DNA from: Streptomyces sp. CBMA152
GTDB taxonomy: Bacteria; Actinomycetota; Actinomycetes; Streptomycetales; Streptomycetaceae
Length of the DNA: 64,000 nucleotides
Assembly: GCF_014596475.1 (NCBI RefSeq)
Contig: NZ_MECJ01000002.1
Coordinates: forward strand, 124,001-188,000
Direction of reading: 5' to 3'
In this document: in pieces, positions 50,423 to 59,567 of the stretch
How the letters are laid out: every line of letters starts with the position of its first letter
Position numbering within the stretch: the first letter of the stretch is position 1
Translations under genes and position numbers: made by a program
The notes under the pieces: generated by a model
Databases searched by the model: none
What the model saw: only the letters and a program-made list of their open reading frames with translations
What the model was told of the DNA's origin: nothing

Positions 50423-51403
50423 TTACTTTCTTCGCGCCTGTTCACGGCTCTCGCCGAACGTGCGGCGGTAGGCGCCGGGTGTGGTGCCCAGCGCGGCGCG
50501 GAAACGTCGACGGAGGTTGACGGCCGAGGCGAGGCCGACGCGGGTGGCGATGGCCTCGACCGGCAGATCGGTCTGCTCCAGCAGCACCCGTGCCGCGTCC
50601 AGGCGTTGACGCAGCAGCCACTGGCCCGGGCTGGTGCCCAGCTGGTCGGTGAAGCGCCGGGCCAGGGTGCGGCTGGACAGCTTGGCGTGGGCGGCGAGCC
50701 GGTCGAGGGTGAGCGGGGTGTGGAGTTGGGTGGTGGCCCACTCAAGGAGGGGTGCCAGCGACTCGTCGGGAGCCTTGGCAGGTGTGGGCCGCACAGCGTA
50801 CTGGAGTTGGCTGCCCTCGCGGTGCGGTGGCAGGACCATGCTGCGGGCTATCTCGGCGGCGTGCGCCGAGCCGTGGTCGGAGCGTACGAGGTGCAGGCAC
50901 AGGTCGATGCCCGCGCCGCTCCCGGCGCTGGTCGCCACGTCGCCGTGGTCGACATAGAGGACGTCGCTCGCCACGTCCACCGCCGGGAAGTCGGCGGCCA
51001 GCTGGGCGGTGCGGCGCCAGTGCGTGGTGGCGCGACGGCCGTCGAGCAGCCCGGCCTGGGCGAGGACGAACGCGCCCGTGCAGATGGCGACCATCCGGGC
51101 GCCGCGCCGATGGGCGGCCCGCAGCGAGTCCAGGATGGCCGGCGACACCTCGGGCCCGGGCTGCTGCCAGCCCCAGCCGGGTACGACCACGGTGTCCGCC
51201 TCTTCCAGGGCGTCGAGCCCGGCCTCGACGAGCATGCTGTAGCCGACGGTGGTCGGGAGCGGCCCAGGGCGCTCGGTGCACACCTGGAACGCGTAACGGC
51301 TGGGCAGTTCCGGCCGTTCGGTGGCGAAGACCTCGGAGGCACAGGCGAGTTCGAACGGTGACTGGGGTGAATTGAGCAGGGCCACGACACGATGACGGTC
51401 CAT
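50423..51403 (-). CDS. GlxA-type AraC regulator with DJ-1/PfpI domain
   Basis: A 326-residue regulator. Residues 1-180 form a DJ-1/PfpI-like domain with the nucleophile-elbow sequence AICTGAFVLAQAGLLDGRRATTHW (about 110-133) and DVLYVDHGDVATSAG. Residues about 215-320 hold the two AraC helix-turn-helix motifs (LAAHAKLSSRTLARRFTDQLG, IATRVGLASAVNLRRRFRAALG). The ligand is unknown. It diverges from the cupin gene at 51474, 70 bp away, and may control it. Confidence 0.9.
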   Translation of the reverse strand: MDRHRVVALLNSPQSPFELACASEVFATERPELPSRYAFQVCTERPGPLPTTVGYSMLVEAGLDALEEADTVVVPGWGWQQPGPEVSPAILDSLRAAHRRGARMVAICTGAFVLAQAGLLDGRRATTHWRRTAQLAADFPAVDVASDVLYVDHGDVATSAGSGAGIDLCLHLVRSDHGSAHAAEIARSMVLPPHREGSQLQYAVRPTPAKAPDESLAPLLEWATTQLHTPLTLDRLAAHAKLSSRTLARRFTDQLGTSPGQWLLRQRLDAARVLLEQTDLPVEAIATRVGLASAVNLRRRFRAALGTTPGAYRRTFGESREQARRK

Positions 51404-51473
51404 GGCGGGAATGTACCCGACGATGTCTTTCTGGACTCTGCGGCAGAGGGCTCGACTCGATCACAGTGGAGTC

Positions 51474-51800
51474 ATGAGCGAGATCACTGAAACAGGACCG
51501 TTGAAGAGCGTCGTGCAGGTCGAGGAGGTGGAAGCCGTCACGGTGGCACCGGGGATCGTGCAGCGCAGGGTGGGCGGCACCGACCACGCGCTCGGCTGGC
51601 TGGTCGACTTCGCGCCGGGCAGCGAGTGGCCGGGGATCGACTCCCACACCACCGAGGAGCGCTACTACGTGCTCAGCGGGGAGATGATCGAGGGCGAGGA
51701 GCGCCACGGGCCGGGCACATATGTGGTGTTCGCGCCCGGCAGCCGGCACCGGCCGCGCAGCGAGAGCGGGGCGCGGATTCTGGGAATCACGGTGCTCTGA
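51474..51800 (+). CDS. Small cupin-domain protein
   Basis: A 108-residue single cupin. The first motif is partly present (DSHTTEERYYVLSGEM, His and two Glu as possible metal ligands) and the second is GPGTYVVFAPGSRHRPRS (one His). It could bind a metal and act as a small dioxygenase, isomerase or sensor. Divergent from a GlxA-type regulator, which probably controls it. A strong terminator follows. Confidence 0.82.
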   Translation: MSEITETGPLKSVVQVEEVEAVTVAPGIVQRRVGGTDHALGWLVDFAPGSEWPGIDSHTTEERYYVLSGEMIEGEERHGPGTYVVFAPGSRHRPRSESGARILGITVL

Positions 51801-51813
51801 GCACGCGTATACA

Positions 51814-51850
51814 CGAGTGGGCCGGAGGCAGTCTGCCTCCGGCCCACTCG
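51814..51850. terminator. Strong bidirectional terminator
   Basis: A perfect 17-bp stem (51814-51830 with 51834-51850) closes a 3-base loop between the convergent cupin and lipoprotein genes. Confidence 0.92.
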
Positions 51851-51868
51851 GCCGCGTATGAGTCGGGA

Positions 51869-53275
51869 CTAGCGTGCGGCGTGCCCGCTCGCCAGCGGCC
51901 ACTCGCGGTTGAGCGCGCCCAGCGGGATACGGCGCTCGATCACCGGCGTCCCGAACAGGGAGAGCTGGAAGTGGAGTTGACCGCTGAGGTCGAATCCGCC
52001 GTACAGCGCCCAGGCGCCGGACACCGAGGTCTTGCCGTCGCTGGACGCGGTGGCCTTGGCGTCGGCCTCACCGCGCAGATACGGGGCGAAGTCGGCCGAG
52101 ACGCCGACGGCGCCGTACAGACCGACCTCCGCCTCCGCGCCGAGGGCGCCCTTGACGCGCCCGGCGGCCGTGACGCTCGCCGTCACCGGGGTGCTGTGCA
52201 CTGCCGAGGTGCTGACGGGGGACCAGCCCTTGCCGGCCGCGTAGCTGCCGCCGACGCGGAAGTCGCCCTTGACGTCCTGCTGGACGTCGAGCGTGACCTT
52301 GCCGTCGGCCTCGACCTGGACGTAGCAGGTCAGGTCGAGGTTGACGACGACGGGCACCGGGCCGACCTGGATGACGGGCGCGCTGTGCAGCTTGGCGAAC
52401 GGGATGCGCTTGGGCTGGCCGGTGCTCGCGGCGGCGCGGCCCTGGAGCGCCCACTGCGAGGACCACTTGCCGCTCATACCGAGGAACGCGGAGCTGGGAC
52501 CGAAGCCGCTGCTCTTGCTGCCGTCGTACGAGAACTCGACCTCGGGGGCGAGCTGCACGAAGCCGGAGACGGAGGCGCCGGCCGAGGCGGGGGCGTCCTT
52601 GGCGGTGTCCACGGCGGCGTTGACGTCGAGGCGCAGGTTGCCGAGGGGCAGCTTCGCGCCCTTCGGGCCGAAGTTCAGGCCCTCGCCCTTGGCCCAGGAG
52701 AAGGTGACACCCTTCATCAGGGGCACCACGGTGACGGCCGACGGGTCGACGGGGACCTTGCCGTCGGCCTTGTCCTCCTTGAGGACGGAGGCCAGGGTCG
52801 TGTCGGCGGTCTTCACCTCGGTGCCGTGCTCGGTCTTGCCGACGACCTCGGTGACCTTCGCGAGCAGGCCGTTGGGGGCGCCCGGGGCCGGTGCGCTGGC
52901 GATGATGTCGCCGACCGCGACGGGCTTGTCGGGCGCGGGGGAGTGACTGGGGGCGTGGCTGGGCGAGCCGGGGCGGTGCTGCGGCGCCGAGGATATGACG
53001 GCCCGTTGCTTCGCCTTGTCGTAGGAGGCGACCTTCAGCGCGGACTTCTCCGGCTGGCCCTTGCCCGAGCGGGTGCGGGCGATGGAGGTCGGCGCGGACG
53101 ACTCCAGTGGCGCGGCGGCCACGTCGAGCTGCTGGGTGTCGTCGGCCGCGGGCGCGGTGGTGGCGGCGCTGCCCGGTGCGGCCGCGCTGGTGTGCTCCGA
53201 GGAGGAGCAGCCGGTGGCGGCGAGCGCCAGCGCGGTCAGACCGGGGACGAGGAGGCGTCTGGTGAGGATGCGCAC
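51869..53275 (-). CDS. Large lipoprotein of unknown function, beta-rich
   Basis: A 468-residue exported lipoprotein: signal sequence with lipobox AATGC (Cys near residue 23), a Ser/Ala/Thr/Pro-rich stretch to about 120, then some 350 residues of alternating strands with repeated aromatic residues (VEFSYDGSKSSGFGPSSAFL, KVTLDVQQDVKGDFRVGG, LHFQLSLFGTPVIERRIP). I do not recognise the family. The composition suggests a large beta-barrel or sandwich on the cell surface. GTG at 53275 is used; the earlier in-frame ATG would put 14 residues before the signal peptide. Confidence 0.8.
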   Translation of the reverse strand: MRILTRRLLVPGLTALALAATGCSSSEHTSAAAPGSAATTAPAADDTQQLDVAAAPLESSAPTSIARTRSGKGQPEKSALKVASYDKAKQRAVISSAPQHRPGSPSHAPSHSPAPDKPVAVGDIIASAPAPGAPNGLLAKVTEVVGKTEHGTEVKTADTTLASVLKEDKADGKVPVDPSAVTVVPLMKGVTFSWAKGEGLNFGPKGAKLPLGNLRLDVNAAVDTAKDAPASAGASVSGFVQLAPEVEFSYDGSKSSGFGPSSAFLGMSGKWSSQWALQGRAAASTGQPKRIPFAKLHSAPVIQVGPVPVVVNLDLTCYVQVEADGKVTLDVQQDVKGDFRVGGSYAAGKGWSPVSTSAVHSTPVTASVTAAGRVKGALGAEAEVGLYGAVGVSADFAPYLRGEADAKATASSDGKTSVSGAWALYGGFDLSGQLHFQLSLFGTPVIERRIPLGALNREWPLASGHAAR

Positions 53276-53475
53276 GTAGGTGTGACCTTCACAGTGAGGG
53301 GGGTGGGGCGTTACTCGCAAGTAACGGGAAGGTGATCATGCCATGTACGCCCTGTGGCAGTCACATCGAGACGGCCGCCAACTCGCCCTCCGCACGGCAA
53401 GGTTGAAGCTTCATTTACGCGGGGTGTGCGCGCTCTGTTGGTGAGCGTCGGTGTGCGCCGTGTGATGACCCCCGC

Positions 53476-54855
53476 TCAGGCGCGCGGTGCCGTGCGCTGC
53501 CAGGGGTTGAGCCGTTCCAGCTGGGCGACGAGATCGAGGAGCTGATGCTCGGATCCGGGCCGCCCGACGAGCTGGATCGCGCCCGGAAGTCCCGTCGGCA
53601 GCAGCCCGAACGGCATCGACAGAGCCGGGCGGCCGGAGAGGTTCCATGGCGGGGTCATCGGTGAACAGAAGGTGTTGACCGCGATGTTGGCGAGCCAGCC
53701 GCGCTCGTGCCAGGCCACGGCCGCCGGGCCTCGCCGGGCAAGCGCGGGGGTGAGCAGGACGTCGTACTCCTCGAAGAACGGATCCAGTCGGGCGTTCAAA
53801 GCGGCCCGGTGGTCCGGGCGCAGCAAGCCGAGCCGTTCGGCGGCGCGGCCGATCGCCGCGTGCTGCCGGGTGCGGCGGGTGAGCAGCCGGGGGTCGAGTC
53901 CTTCGGCGTCCTGCGCCGTGCCGCCGGTCCAGCGGGCGAGGATGACCGCGCCGAACGAGAGCGGGTAAGGCGGGTTGGCGGTGGCCAGTTGATGGCCCGC
54001 CCCGGCGAGCAGCCGACCGGCCTGGCGGGCGAGCGCCGCGTACGGCTTGGTGACGGGCACGCCCGCGATGGGGCTGCGCGTGGAGAAGGCGATCTTGAGG
54101 CGGTGGGTGGCCTCGGCCTCGACGGACCCCGCGCCCGCCGGCACCGAATCGTGTGCCGGTACCGGTTCGCCCGCCAGCACCGAGAACATCAGCCGTGCGT
54201 CGGCCGCCGTCGTCGCCAGCGGGCCGTTCTCCGACATTCCGAACCAGGCGTCGCCGAGGTCGACCGGGACGCGCCCGCTGCCGGGCTTCAGACCGATCAG
54301 GCCGCAGTGGGCGGCGGGGATCCGCAGCGAACCCATACCGTCGTTGCCGAGCGCGATCGGTACCAGACCCGCCGCCACCGCCGCCGCACTGCCCCCGGAC
54401 GAGCCGCCCGCCGTACGCGACGGATCCCATGGGTTGCGGGCGATGCCGTGCACCCCGTCGGTGGTGCCGAAGACACACAACTCCGGTACGTGGGTGAGTC
54501 CCACCACCACCGCGCCCGCCGCCCGCAGCCGGGCGACGGTCTCGTGGTCCTCGGCCGCGAGCGCGGTCGAGGTGGCCGCCGAGCCGATACGGGTCGACTC
54601 ACCGCGTACCGGCAGGTTGTCCTTGACCGCCACCGGCACGCCCGCGAGCGGCAGTTCGGCCAGATCCGTCCGTGCGCCGACCGCGTCCGCCTCCTCCAGC
54701 GCGGCGGTGGCACGCACCACCCGGAACGCACCGACCCGGGCGTTACCGGCGGCGATCCTCGCCAGGTGCTCGGCGACCACCTCCCGGGGTGTGACCTCCC
54801 GGCGGCGCACCGCGTCGGCGATCTCGGTGGCGGTCCGGCCTGCCCAAACGGTCAC
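53476..54855 (-). CDS. Amidase signature family enzyme
   Basis: A 459-residue amidase. The Ser-cisSer-Lys triad is visible: Lys in VPVAVKDNL (about 78), cis-Ser and nucleophile in TAGGSSGGSAAAVAAGLVPIALGNDGMGS (about 150-178). In most relatives the second part reads GTDGGGSIR; here it is GNDGMGSLRIP, which keeps the glycine-rich loop. It hydrolyses a carboxamide or related amide in the cytoplasm; the substrate is not deducible. The GTG start is the only one that keeps the N-terminal helix complete. No operon partner. Confidence 0.88.
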   Translation of the reverse strand: MTVWAGRTATEIADAVRRREVTPREVVAEHLARIAAGNARVGAFRVVRATAALEEADAVGARTDLAELPLAGVPVAVKDNLPVRGESTRIGSAATSTALAAEDHETVARLRAAGAVVVGLTHVPELCVFGTTDGVHGIARNPWDPSRTAGGSSGGSAAAVAAGLVPIALGNDGMGSLRIPAAHCGLIGLKPGSGRVPVDLGDAWFGMSENGPLATTAADARLMFSVLAGEPVPAHDSVPAGAGSVEAEATHRLKIAFSTRSPIAGVPVTKPYAALARQAGRLLAGAGHQLATANPPYPLSFGAVILARWTGGTAQDAEGLDPRLLTRRTRQHAAIGRAAERLGLLRPDHRAALNARLDPFFEEYDVLLTPALARRGPAAVAWHERGWLANIAVNTFCSPMTPPWNLSGRPALSMPFGLLPTGLPGAIQLVGRPGSEHQLLDLVAQLERLNPWQRTAPRA

Positions 54856-55092
54856 GGTGGCTCCTCGCGCTGGCGTACGACGGGTTCGAGCTCACTCTGT
54901 ACGACCCGGGTGTGCCGTGTCGATACCGCGTGGATCTTCACCACCGCCCGTGCGCTATGGACACGGCGTGCGGGCCGGGGCAGGCTCCGGCGCCCCACTC
55001 TCACCTGGAGGTATCGCGGCGGGCAACGACGGACTGCACCGGCCGCCGCCACCATCACCGAGGGGCAGGTCAAGGAGGTCGCCCGGGGTGGT

Positions 55093-55464
55093 GTGATCAC
55101 GTATCCCTCCGTCACCAGCTGTCTGACCGTGACCGTACGGCTGCGCGGCGGCGGGCTGGTCGGTGCGCACGCGAGTCTGTTCCAGGTGCCGGGTGAGCTC
55201 CGGTCGGACGAGATACTGCCCGCCGTACGGAAGGCCGTGGCGGGACGTGCGGTGCGGGCCGTCGAGGTGCGGGGTGCCGTGGGCGCCTGGAATCCGAGCT
55301 ACTTCACCCGGGCGATCGAGAGTTACGGGGACGGGGAGGCGGTCCCGGTTCCGCAGGGGCGGGACTTCGACGGTCTGGCGCGTGCGGTGGCTCGCCAACT
55401 GGTCCAACCCCGTGGCGCGGTGAGCGTCGAGGACGTACCGGACGGGGACCAGATCGTCCGCTGA
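55093..55464 (+). CDS. Hypothetical protein, start uncertain
   Basis: A frame with a convincing coding pattern runs to the TGA at 55462-55464; from GTG 55093 it is 123 residues (VITYPSVTSCLTVTVRL... FDGLARAVARQLVQP). It resembles a small alpha/beta protein with no known role. Coding-like sequence (EGQVKEVARGG) seems to go on for a few codons before 55093, but no start codon is found there, so the true start may be further up or a frameshift may be present. Confidence 0.55.
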   Translation: MITYPSVTSCLTVTVRLRGGGLVGAHASLFQVPGELRSDEILPAVRKAVAGRAVRAVEVRGAVGAWNPSYFTRAIESYGDGEAVPVPQGRDFDGLARAVARQLVQPRGAVSVEDVPDGDQIVR

Positions 55465-55466
55465 CC

Positions 55467-55490
55467 AACCCCCGGATCCGCTCGGGGGTT
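55467..55490 (+). terminator. Short hairpin terminator
   Basis: An 8-bp perfect stem, AACCCCCG at 55467-55474 with its complement at 55483-55490, right after the stop codon of the hypothetical gene. Confidence 0.6.
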
Positions 55491-55555
55491 AACCCCACCG
55501 AGGCCGTCGTGCCTGCCGGATTGGATCATGGAAAGGGCTCAACCACCCTTGTTCC

Positions 55556-57058
55556 ATGACCACTTACCGCAATCGAAGCCTCGCCGTCACCCTCTCCGCC
55601 GCAGCCGTCGCGACGGCCCTGACGGCCACCGTCGCCCCGACGGCCCACGCCGGGACGGGTGGCCCCGAGGTGCCCGAGCTCGACTGGACGTCCTGCGCCG
55701 GGGCGGGCGGCCAGGAGTGCGCACAGCTGCCCGTTCCGCTCGACTACCGCCACCCGGACGGGCCGACCGTCACCCTCGCCGTGACCCGGCTGCGCAGCGA
55801 CGACCCCGACAAGCGGCGCGGGGTGCTGCTCGCGATCCCCGGCGGCCCGGGCGGGTCCGGGGTCGGGCTGCTGAAGGAGAAGGGTGACGCCCTGCGCAAG
55901 CAGATGGCGGGGGCGTACGACATCGTCAGCCTCGACCCGCGTGGGGTCGGCGGCAGCACGAAGGCGAGCTGCGAACTCACGCCGGACGACCGGATGCTGG
56001 TGAACGTGCGTTCCTGGCCCGGCGCGGGCGGTGACATCAGCGCGAACACCGCCAGGTCCCGCCGCGTCGCCGACGCCTGCCACCGCAACGGCGGCGAAGT
56101 GCTGCGCAGCTTCACCACCCTGAACGAGGCCCGCGACATCGACCTGTTCCGGCAGGCTCTGGGCGAGCGCAAACTCTCCGGGTGGGGTACCTCGTACGGA
56201 ACGTATGCCGGAGCGGTGTACGCGCAGCTCTTCCCGCAGCACACCGACCGCTGGGTGCTGGACAGCAACGACGACCCGAACCCGAGCCGCGTCGGGCGCG
56301 GCTGGCTGGCCAACGCGGCGCAGGGGACCGAGGACCGGTTCCCCGACTTCGCGGCGTGGGCGTCCGACCCGGCACAGGAGGCCAAGGGGCTGCGGCTGGC
56401 CGAACGGGCCGAGGACGTCCGGCCGTTGGTGCTCGGCCTGGCGGCGAAGCTCGACGCCGCACCGAAGAAGACGACCACGAAGGACGTCCCGCTCACCGGC
56501 AACATGCTGCGCCAGACGCTCCAGATCGCCCTGATGAGCGACGACTCCTTCCCGATGATGGCGAAGCTCGTCAAGGACGCCCAGGACCCGACGGCGACGC
56601 CCGCCCTGCCCCCCTTCCTCGCCCAGCCGCTGAGCGACGAGGCCGTGGCGGTCATGTTCGGGGTCGTCTGCAACGACGTCAGCTGGCCGACGCAGGTCTC
56701 CTCGTACGAGCAGGCGGTCGCCGCCGACCGCGCCCGGCACCCGCTCACGGCCGGGATGCCGGTCAATGTCACACCCTGCACGTTCTGGCAGGACGGGGCC
56801 GCCGAGAAGCCGGCCCGGATCACCGCCGACGGGCCGTCCAACGTCCTGCTGATTCAGAACCGGCGGGACCCGGCGTCGCCGTACTCCGGCGCTCTGAAGC
56901 TGCGTCAGGCCCTGGGCGACCGGGCCCGTATGGTCACCGTCGAGCACGGCGGCCACGAGGTGTATCTGGCCAACGGCAACCCGTGTGCCGACCGCACGGT
57001 GACCACGTTCCTCACCACGGGCCAGCGCCCGGAGCAGGACACCGTCTGCCCGAACTGA
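55556..57058 (+). CDS. Secreted tripeptidyl aminopeptidase-like alpha/beta hydrolase
   Basis: A 500-residue exported hydrolase with a signal peptide (cleavage after APTAHA, about residue 32). The fold begins LLAIPGGPGGSG (oxyanion region, about 100) and the nucleophile is the Ser of GWGTSYGTY (about 210). The C-terminal TAP-like domain holds the Asp in NRRDPASPYSGA and the His in HGGHEVYL (about 465). These are the features of the SCO/Tap secreted aminopeptidases of Streptomyces that remove tripeptides from protein N-termini. The ATG is preceded by a weak site. It converges with the lipoprotein gene at 57066, only 7 bp apart. Confidence 0.9.
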   Translation: MTTYRNRSLAVTLSAAAVATALTATVAPTAHAGTGGPEVPELDWTSCAGAGGQECAQLPVPLDYRHPDGPTVTLAVTRLRSDDPDKRRGVLLAIPGGPGGSGVGLLKEKGDALRKQMAGAYDIVSLDPRGVGGSTKASCELTPDDRMLVNVRSWPGAGGDISANTARSRRVADACHRNGGEVLRSFTTLNEARDIDLFRQALGERKLSGWGTSYGTYAGAVYAQLFPQHTDRWVLDSNDDPNPSRVGRGWLANAAQGTEDRFPDFAAWASDPAQEAKGLRLAERAEDVRPLVLGLAAKLDAAPKKTTTKDVPLTGNMLRQTLQIALMSDDSFPMMAKLVKDAQDPTATPALPPFLAQPLSDEAVAVMFGVVCNDVSWPTQVSSYEQAVAADRARHPLTAGMPVNVTPCTFWQDGAAEKPARITADGPSNVLLIQNRRDPASPYSGALKLRQALGDRARMVTVEHGGHEVYLANGNPCADRTVTTFLTTGQRPEQDTVCPN

Positions 57059-57065
57059 CGGTCAT

Positions 57066-58118
57066 TCAGCTGGTGAAGCCGATGTGCACATGGTCGTGGT
57101 GGGTGGCGTCGGAGAAGTACTGGTTCGCCGTCGAGCCGCCCGACAGCTGAACCGGTCCGCCCACGTTGTACGAGCCCGCGGCGGCGGCCGCCCGCATGAA
57201 CGCGGTGATCAGGCCGCGCGAGGTCGCCGGATCGACGACCGGGTGGCCGTCGATGCGCCAGACGTCGAAGGCCCGGCCGAGCGGGTGGTCGCTCGGCCGG
57301 TTGGTGCCGAACACGTCCAGCGGGTGCCCCGTCCGTACGACACTCACCGACACCCGGTAGTCGCCCGCGAGACGGAGCATCGCGCTCAGCACGCTCTCGT
57401 GCACCTGGCCGCTGCGGATGTCGGCGGCCGAGGCAGGCGGCAGCTCGATCCGCGACTGGGCGAGCACCGCCCGCGCCGAGGCCCCGAGCGCGGCCGGGGG
57501 CCCCGGGTTCGCGGGGTGCAGGGAGGTGACACCCCAGCCGGTGGAGGTGCGGCTGAGCCGTACGTCGACGGTGGTGCCGCCGTCCTGCACGGCCGCGCCC
57601 GTCCTGGTGCTCTGCGCGCAGACCACCAGGACGCTCGCGGAGTGGGAGAGGATCCCGCCGTACTGCGCGTCGATGACCCGGACGACCGCCGCGTCCGCCG
57701 CCGGGGTCAGCGGACCGGCCTGGGCGGCGAGTGATCCGGCGAGCCGGGCGGGGATGCCGAGCGCGGCCGCCCGGGCGGCCGCGTTGTCCGAGCCGCCCTG
57801 TCCGGTCGGCCAGGTCCCCAGGGCCTCGATCAGCCGGACGGCGGCGACTTTCGCGGCGGGTTCGACCTCGCTCGGGCCCGGCCGCCACGGCACGGCGGGC
57901 GGCAGCGTCGCCCCCGCGCTCGCGGTGGAGCCGGATGCGGTATGCGAACCGGCGGCGGACGGGGAAGTGGTGGTGGACGGGGAACCGGTGGGCGGCGACG
58001 CCTTCGTACTCGTCGAGCAACCGGCCGCGCAGACGCACCACGCGGCGGTGCCCAGCAGCAGGGAACGCCGTCCGACGCCTGATGGCTCGTTCTCGCGGAC
58101 CGTGGGACGACGTGCCAT
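57066..58118 (-). CDS. Lipoprotein with M15-like peptidase fold
   Basis: A 350-residue lipoprotein. The signal starts RRSLLLG and ends at the lipobox AAGC, so Tat export is possible. After a Ser/Thr linker there is a middle domain (about 90-220) and a C-terminal domain (about 240-350) with SDHPLGRAFDVW and HHDHVHIGF. These match the zinc ligands of M15 peptidases (His and Asp in the first, His in the second), as in D-Ala-D-Ala carboxypeptidases, though the catalytic Glu is not obvious. A cell-wall or binding role outside the membrane is likely. The ribosome site is GGAGGAG. Confidence 0.75.
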   Translation of the reverse strand: MARRPTVRENEPSGVGRRSLLLGTAAWCVCAAGCSTSTKASPPTGSPSTTTSPSAAGSHTASGSTASAGATLPPAVPWRPGPSEVEPAAKVAAVRLIEALGTWPTGQGGSDNAAARAAALGIPARLAGSLAAQAGPLTPAADAAVVRVIDAQYGGILSHSASVLVVCAQSTRTGAAVQDGGTTVDVRLSRTSTGWGVTSLHPANPGPPAALGASARAVLAQSRIELPPASAADIRSGQVHESVLSAMLRLAGDYRVSVSVVRTGHPLDVFGTNRPSDHPLGRAFDVWRIDGHPVVDPATSRGLITAFMRAAAAAGSYNVGGPVQLSGGSTANQYFSDATHHDHVHIGFTS

Positions 58119-58331
58119 GACCGCTCCTCCGACGACGCACGGTGTGCAGACGGTGTCCACTATCCGCCCCACGCCCCCCGGCGGCGACGAACGCCTCTCC
58201 GTGACTACTCCGGATGCGCCAACTCCCCGTACCCGATCATCACGTCGGAAAGCTGCCGGACCCGGCCCCGGGGCGGCTGCTGGACTGTCGGGACGAAGAC
58301 CGGCGGACCACCAGTCACGGGACGGGACCAC

Positions 58332-59543
58332 ATGAGCACAGCCACCACCACCTCCTCGACCTCTGCAAGCCGTGCCACGCGGCGACCACCGCTGTCCGGC
58401 TGGCTCGCGGTGCTGTCGGTGACGGCGGGCCTCTTCTCGATCGTGACCACCGAGATCCTGCCGATCGGTCTGCTCACCCCGATCGGGGCCGACTTCGGGG
58501 TCTCGGACGGTACGGCGGGTCTGATGATGACGATGCCGGGGATCCTCGCCGCGCTGGCCGCGCCCGCCGTCACCCTGGCGACCGCCCGAATCGACCGCCG
58601 TCTGATGCTGTGCGCGCTCATGCTGCTGCTTACCGTGGCGGACTTCCTGGCGGCGGCCGCGCCCGCGTACTGGCTGGTGGTCGTCTCGCGGGTGCTCGTC
58701 GGCGTGACCATCGGCGGCTTCTGGTCGATAGCGGCCGGACTCGCCGAGCGGCTGGTGGGGCCGGAGTCGGTCGGGCGGGCAACTGCCGTGATTTTCGCTG
58801 CCGTTCCGCTGGGATCGGTCCTGGGCGTGCCGGTCGGGACCCTGGTGGGGGACCACGCCGGATGGCGAACGTCCTTCGCCCTCATGGGAGTTGTCTCGGC
58901 AGCGGTGTTCGTGGCGTTACTCGTGGTCCTGCCGCCGCTGCCCGCCGTGGCGGCCGTCCGTCCCGCCGTACTCCGCTCGCTGCTGCGCACCACCGGCATC
59001 CGGCGGGCGCTGCTCGTCACGTTCCTGACCGTGATCGCCCACTTCGGTGCGTATACGTATGTGACGCCGTTCCTGGAGCAGGTCACCCGGGTCGGCCCGG
59101 GCGCGGTCACGGGTCTGCTGCTCGTGTACGGGGCCGCCGGTATCGTCGGCAACTTCCTCGGCGGCGCGATGGTGACCCGCCATCCGCGTGCCACCTTCGG
59201 CGGGGCCGCCGCGCTGGTCGCCCTGGCTGCTCTGCTGCTGCCCGTGCTGGGCGGTTCGGCCGTGGGAGCGGTGCTGCTGCTGGTCGTGTGGGGGATCGGC
59301 TACGGCGCCGTGCCCGTCTCCTCCCAGACCTGGTTCGCCGTCTCGGCGCCGCGCGACCCGGAGGCGGCCGGGGTGCTGTTCACCGCCTCGTTCCAGGCGA
59401 CGTTGTCCCTGGGAGCACTGTCCGGCGGGGTGGTCGTCGACCACGCCACACCGTCGGCGGTCATGCTGCTCGGCGGGTCGGTGGCGGCGGCCGCCGCGCT
59501 CGCGACGACGGTGGTGGGCCCGGGCGGGCGGCGCCGTCCCTGA
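58332..59543 (+). CDS. MFS efflux transporter, DHA1 type
   Basis: A 403-residue, twelve-helix protein of the sugar-efflux/arabinose-efflux type (opening LSVTAGLFSIVTTEILPIGLLTPIGADFGVS, then ATARIDRRLMLCALMLLLTVADFLAA and RVLVGVTIGGFWSIAAGLAERLVG). It exports small molecules in exchange for protons. One TTA codon occurs at codon 196 (58917-58919), so expression may be linked to development. It is flanked by divergent and convergent genes and seems to be alone. Confidence 0.88.
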   Translation: MSTATTTSSTSASRATRRPPLSGWLAVLSVTAGLFSIVTTEILPIGLLTPIGADFGVSDGTAGLMMTMPGILAALAAPAVTLATARIDRRLMLCALMLLLTVADFLAAAAPAYWLVVVSRVLVGVTIGGFWSIAAGLAERLVGPESVGRATAVIFAAVPLGSVLGVPVGTLVGDHAGWRTSFALMGVVSAAVFVALLVVLPPLPAVAAVRPAVLRSLLRTTGIRRALLVTFLTVIAHFGAYTYVTPFLEQVTRVGPGAVTGLLLVYGAAGIVGNFLGGAMVTRHPRATFGGAAALVALAALLLPVLGGSAVGAVLLLVVWGIGYGAVPVSSQTWFAVSAPRDPEAAGVLFTASFQATLSLGALSGGVVVDHATPSAVMLLGGSVAAAAALATTVVGPGGRRRP

Positions 59544-59567
59544 TGAGGACGGCGCCGCCGATGGGCG

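Noticed and set aside
46933..50745. Patatin gene extended to 1270 codons
   Set aside because: The extra N-terminal part is out-of-frame sequence of the GlxA gene; ATG at 50328 has a clear GAGGAG site and is followed by the normal patatin start.
53707..55464. Plus-strand frame of 585 codons
   Set aside because: Its first 1100 bases are the complement of the well-supported amidase gene; only the last part from about 55050 has its own coding character.
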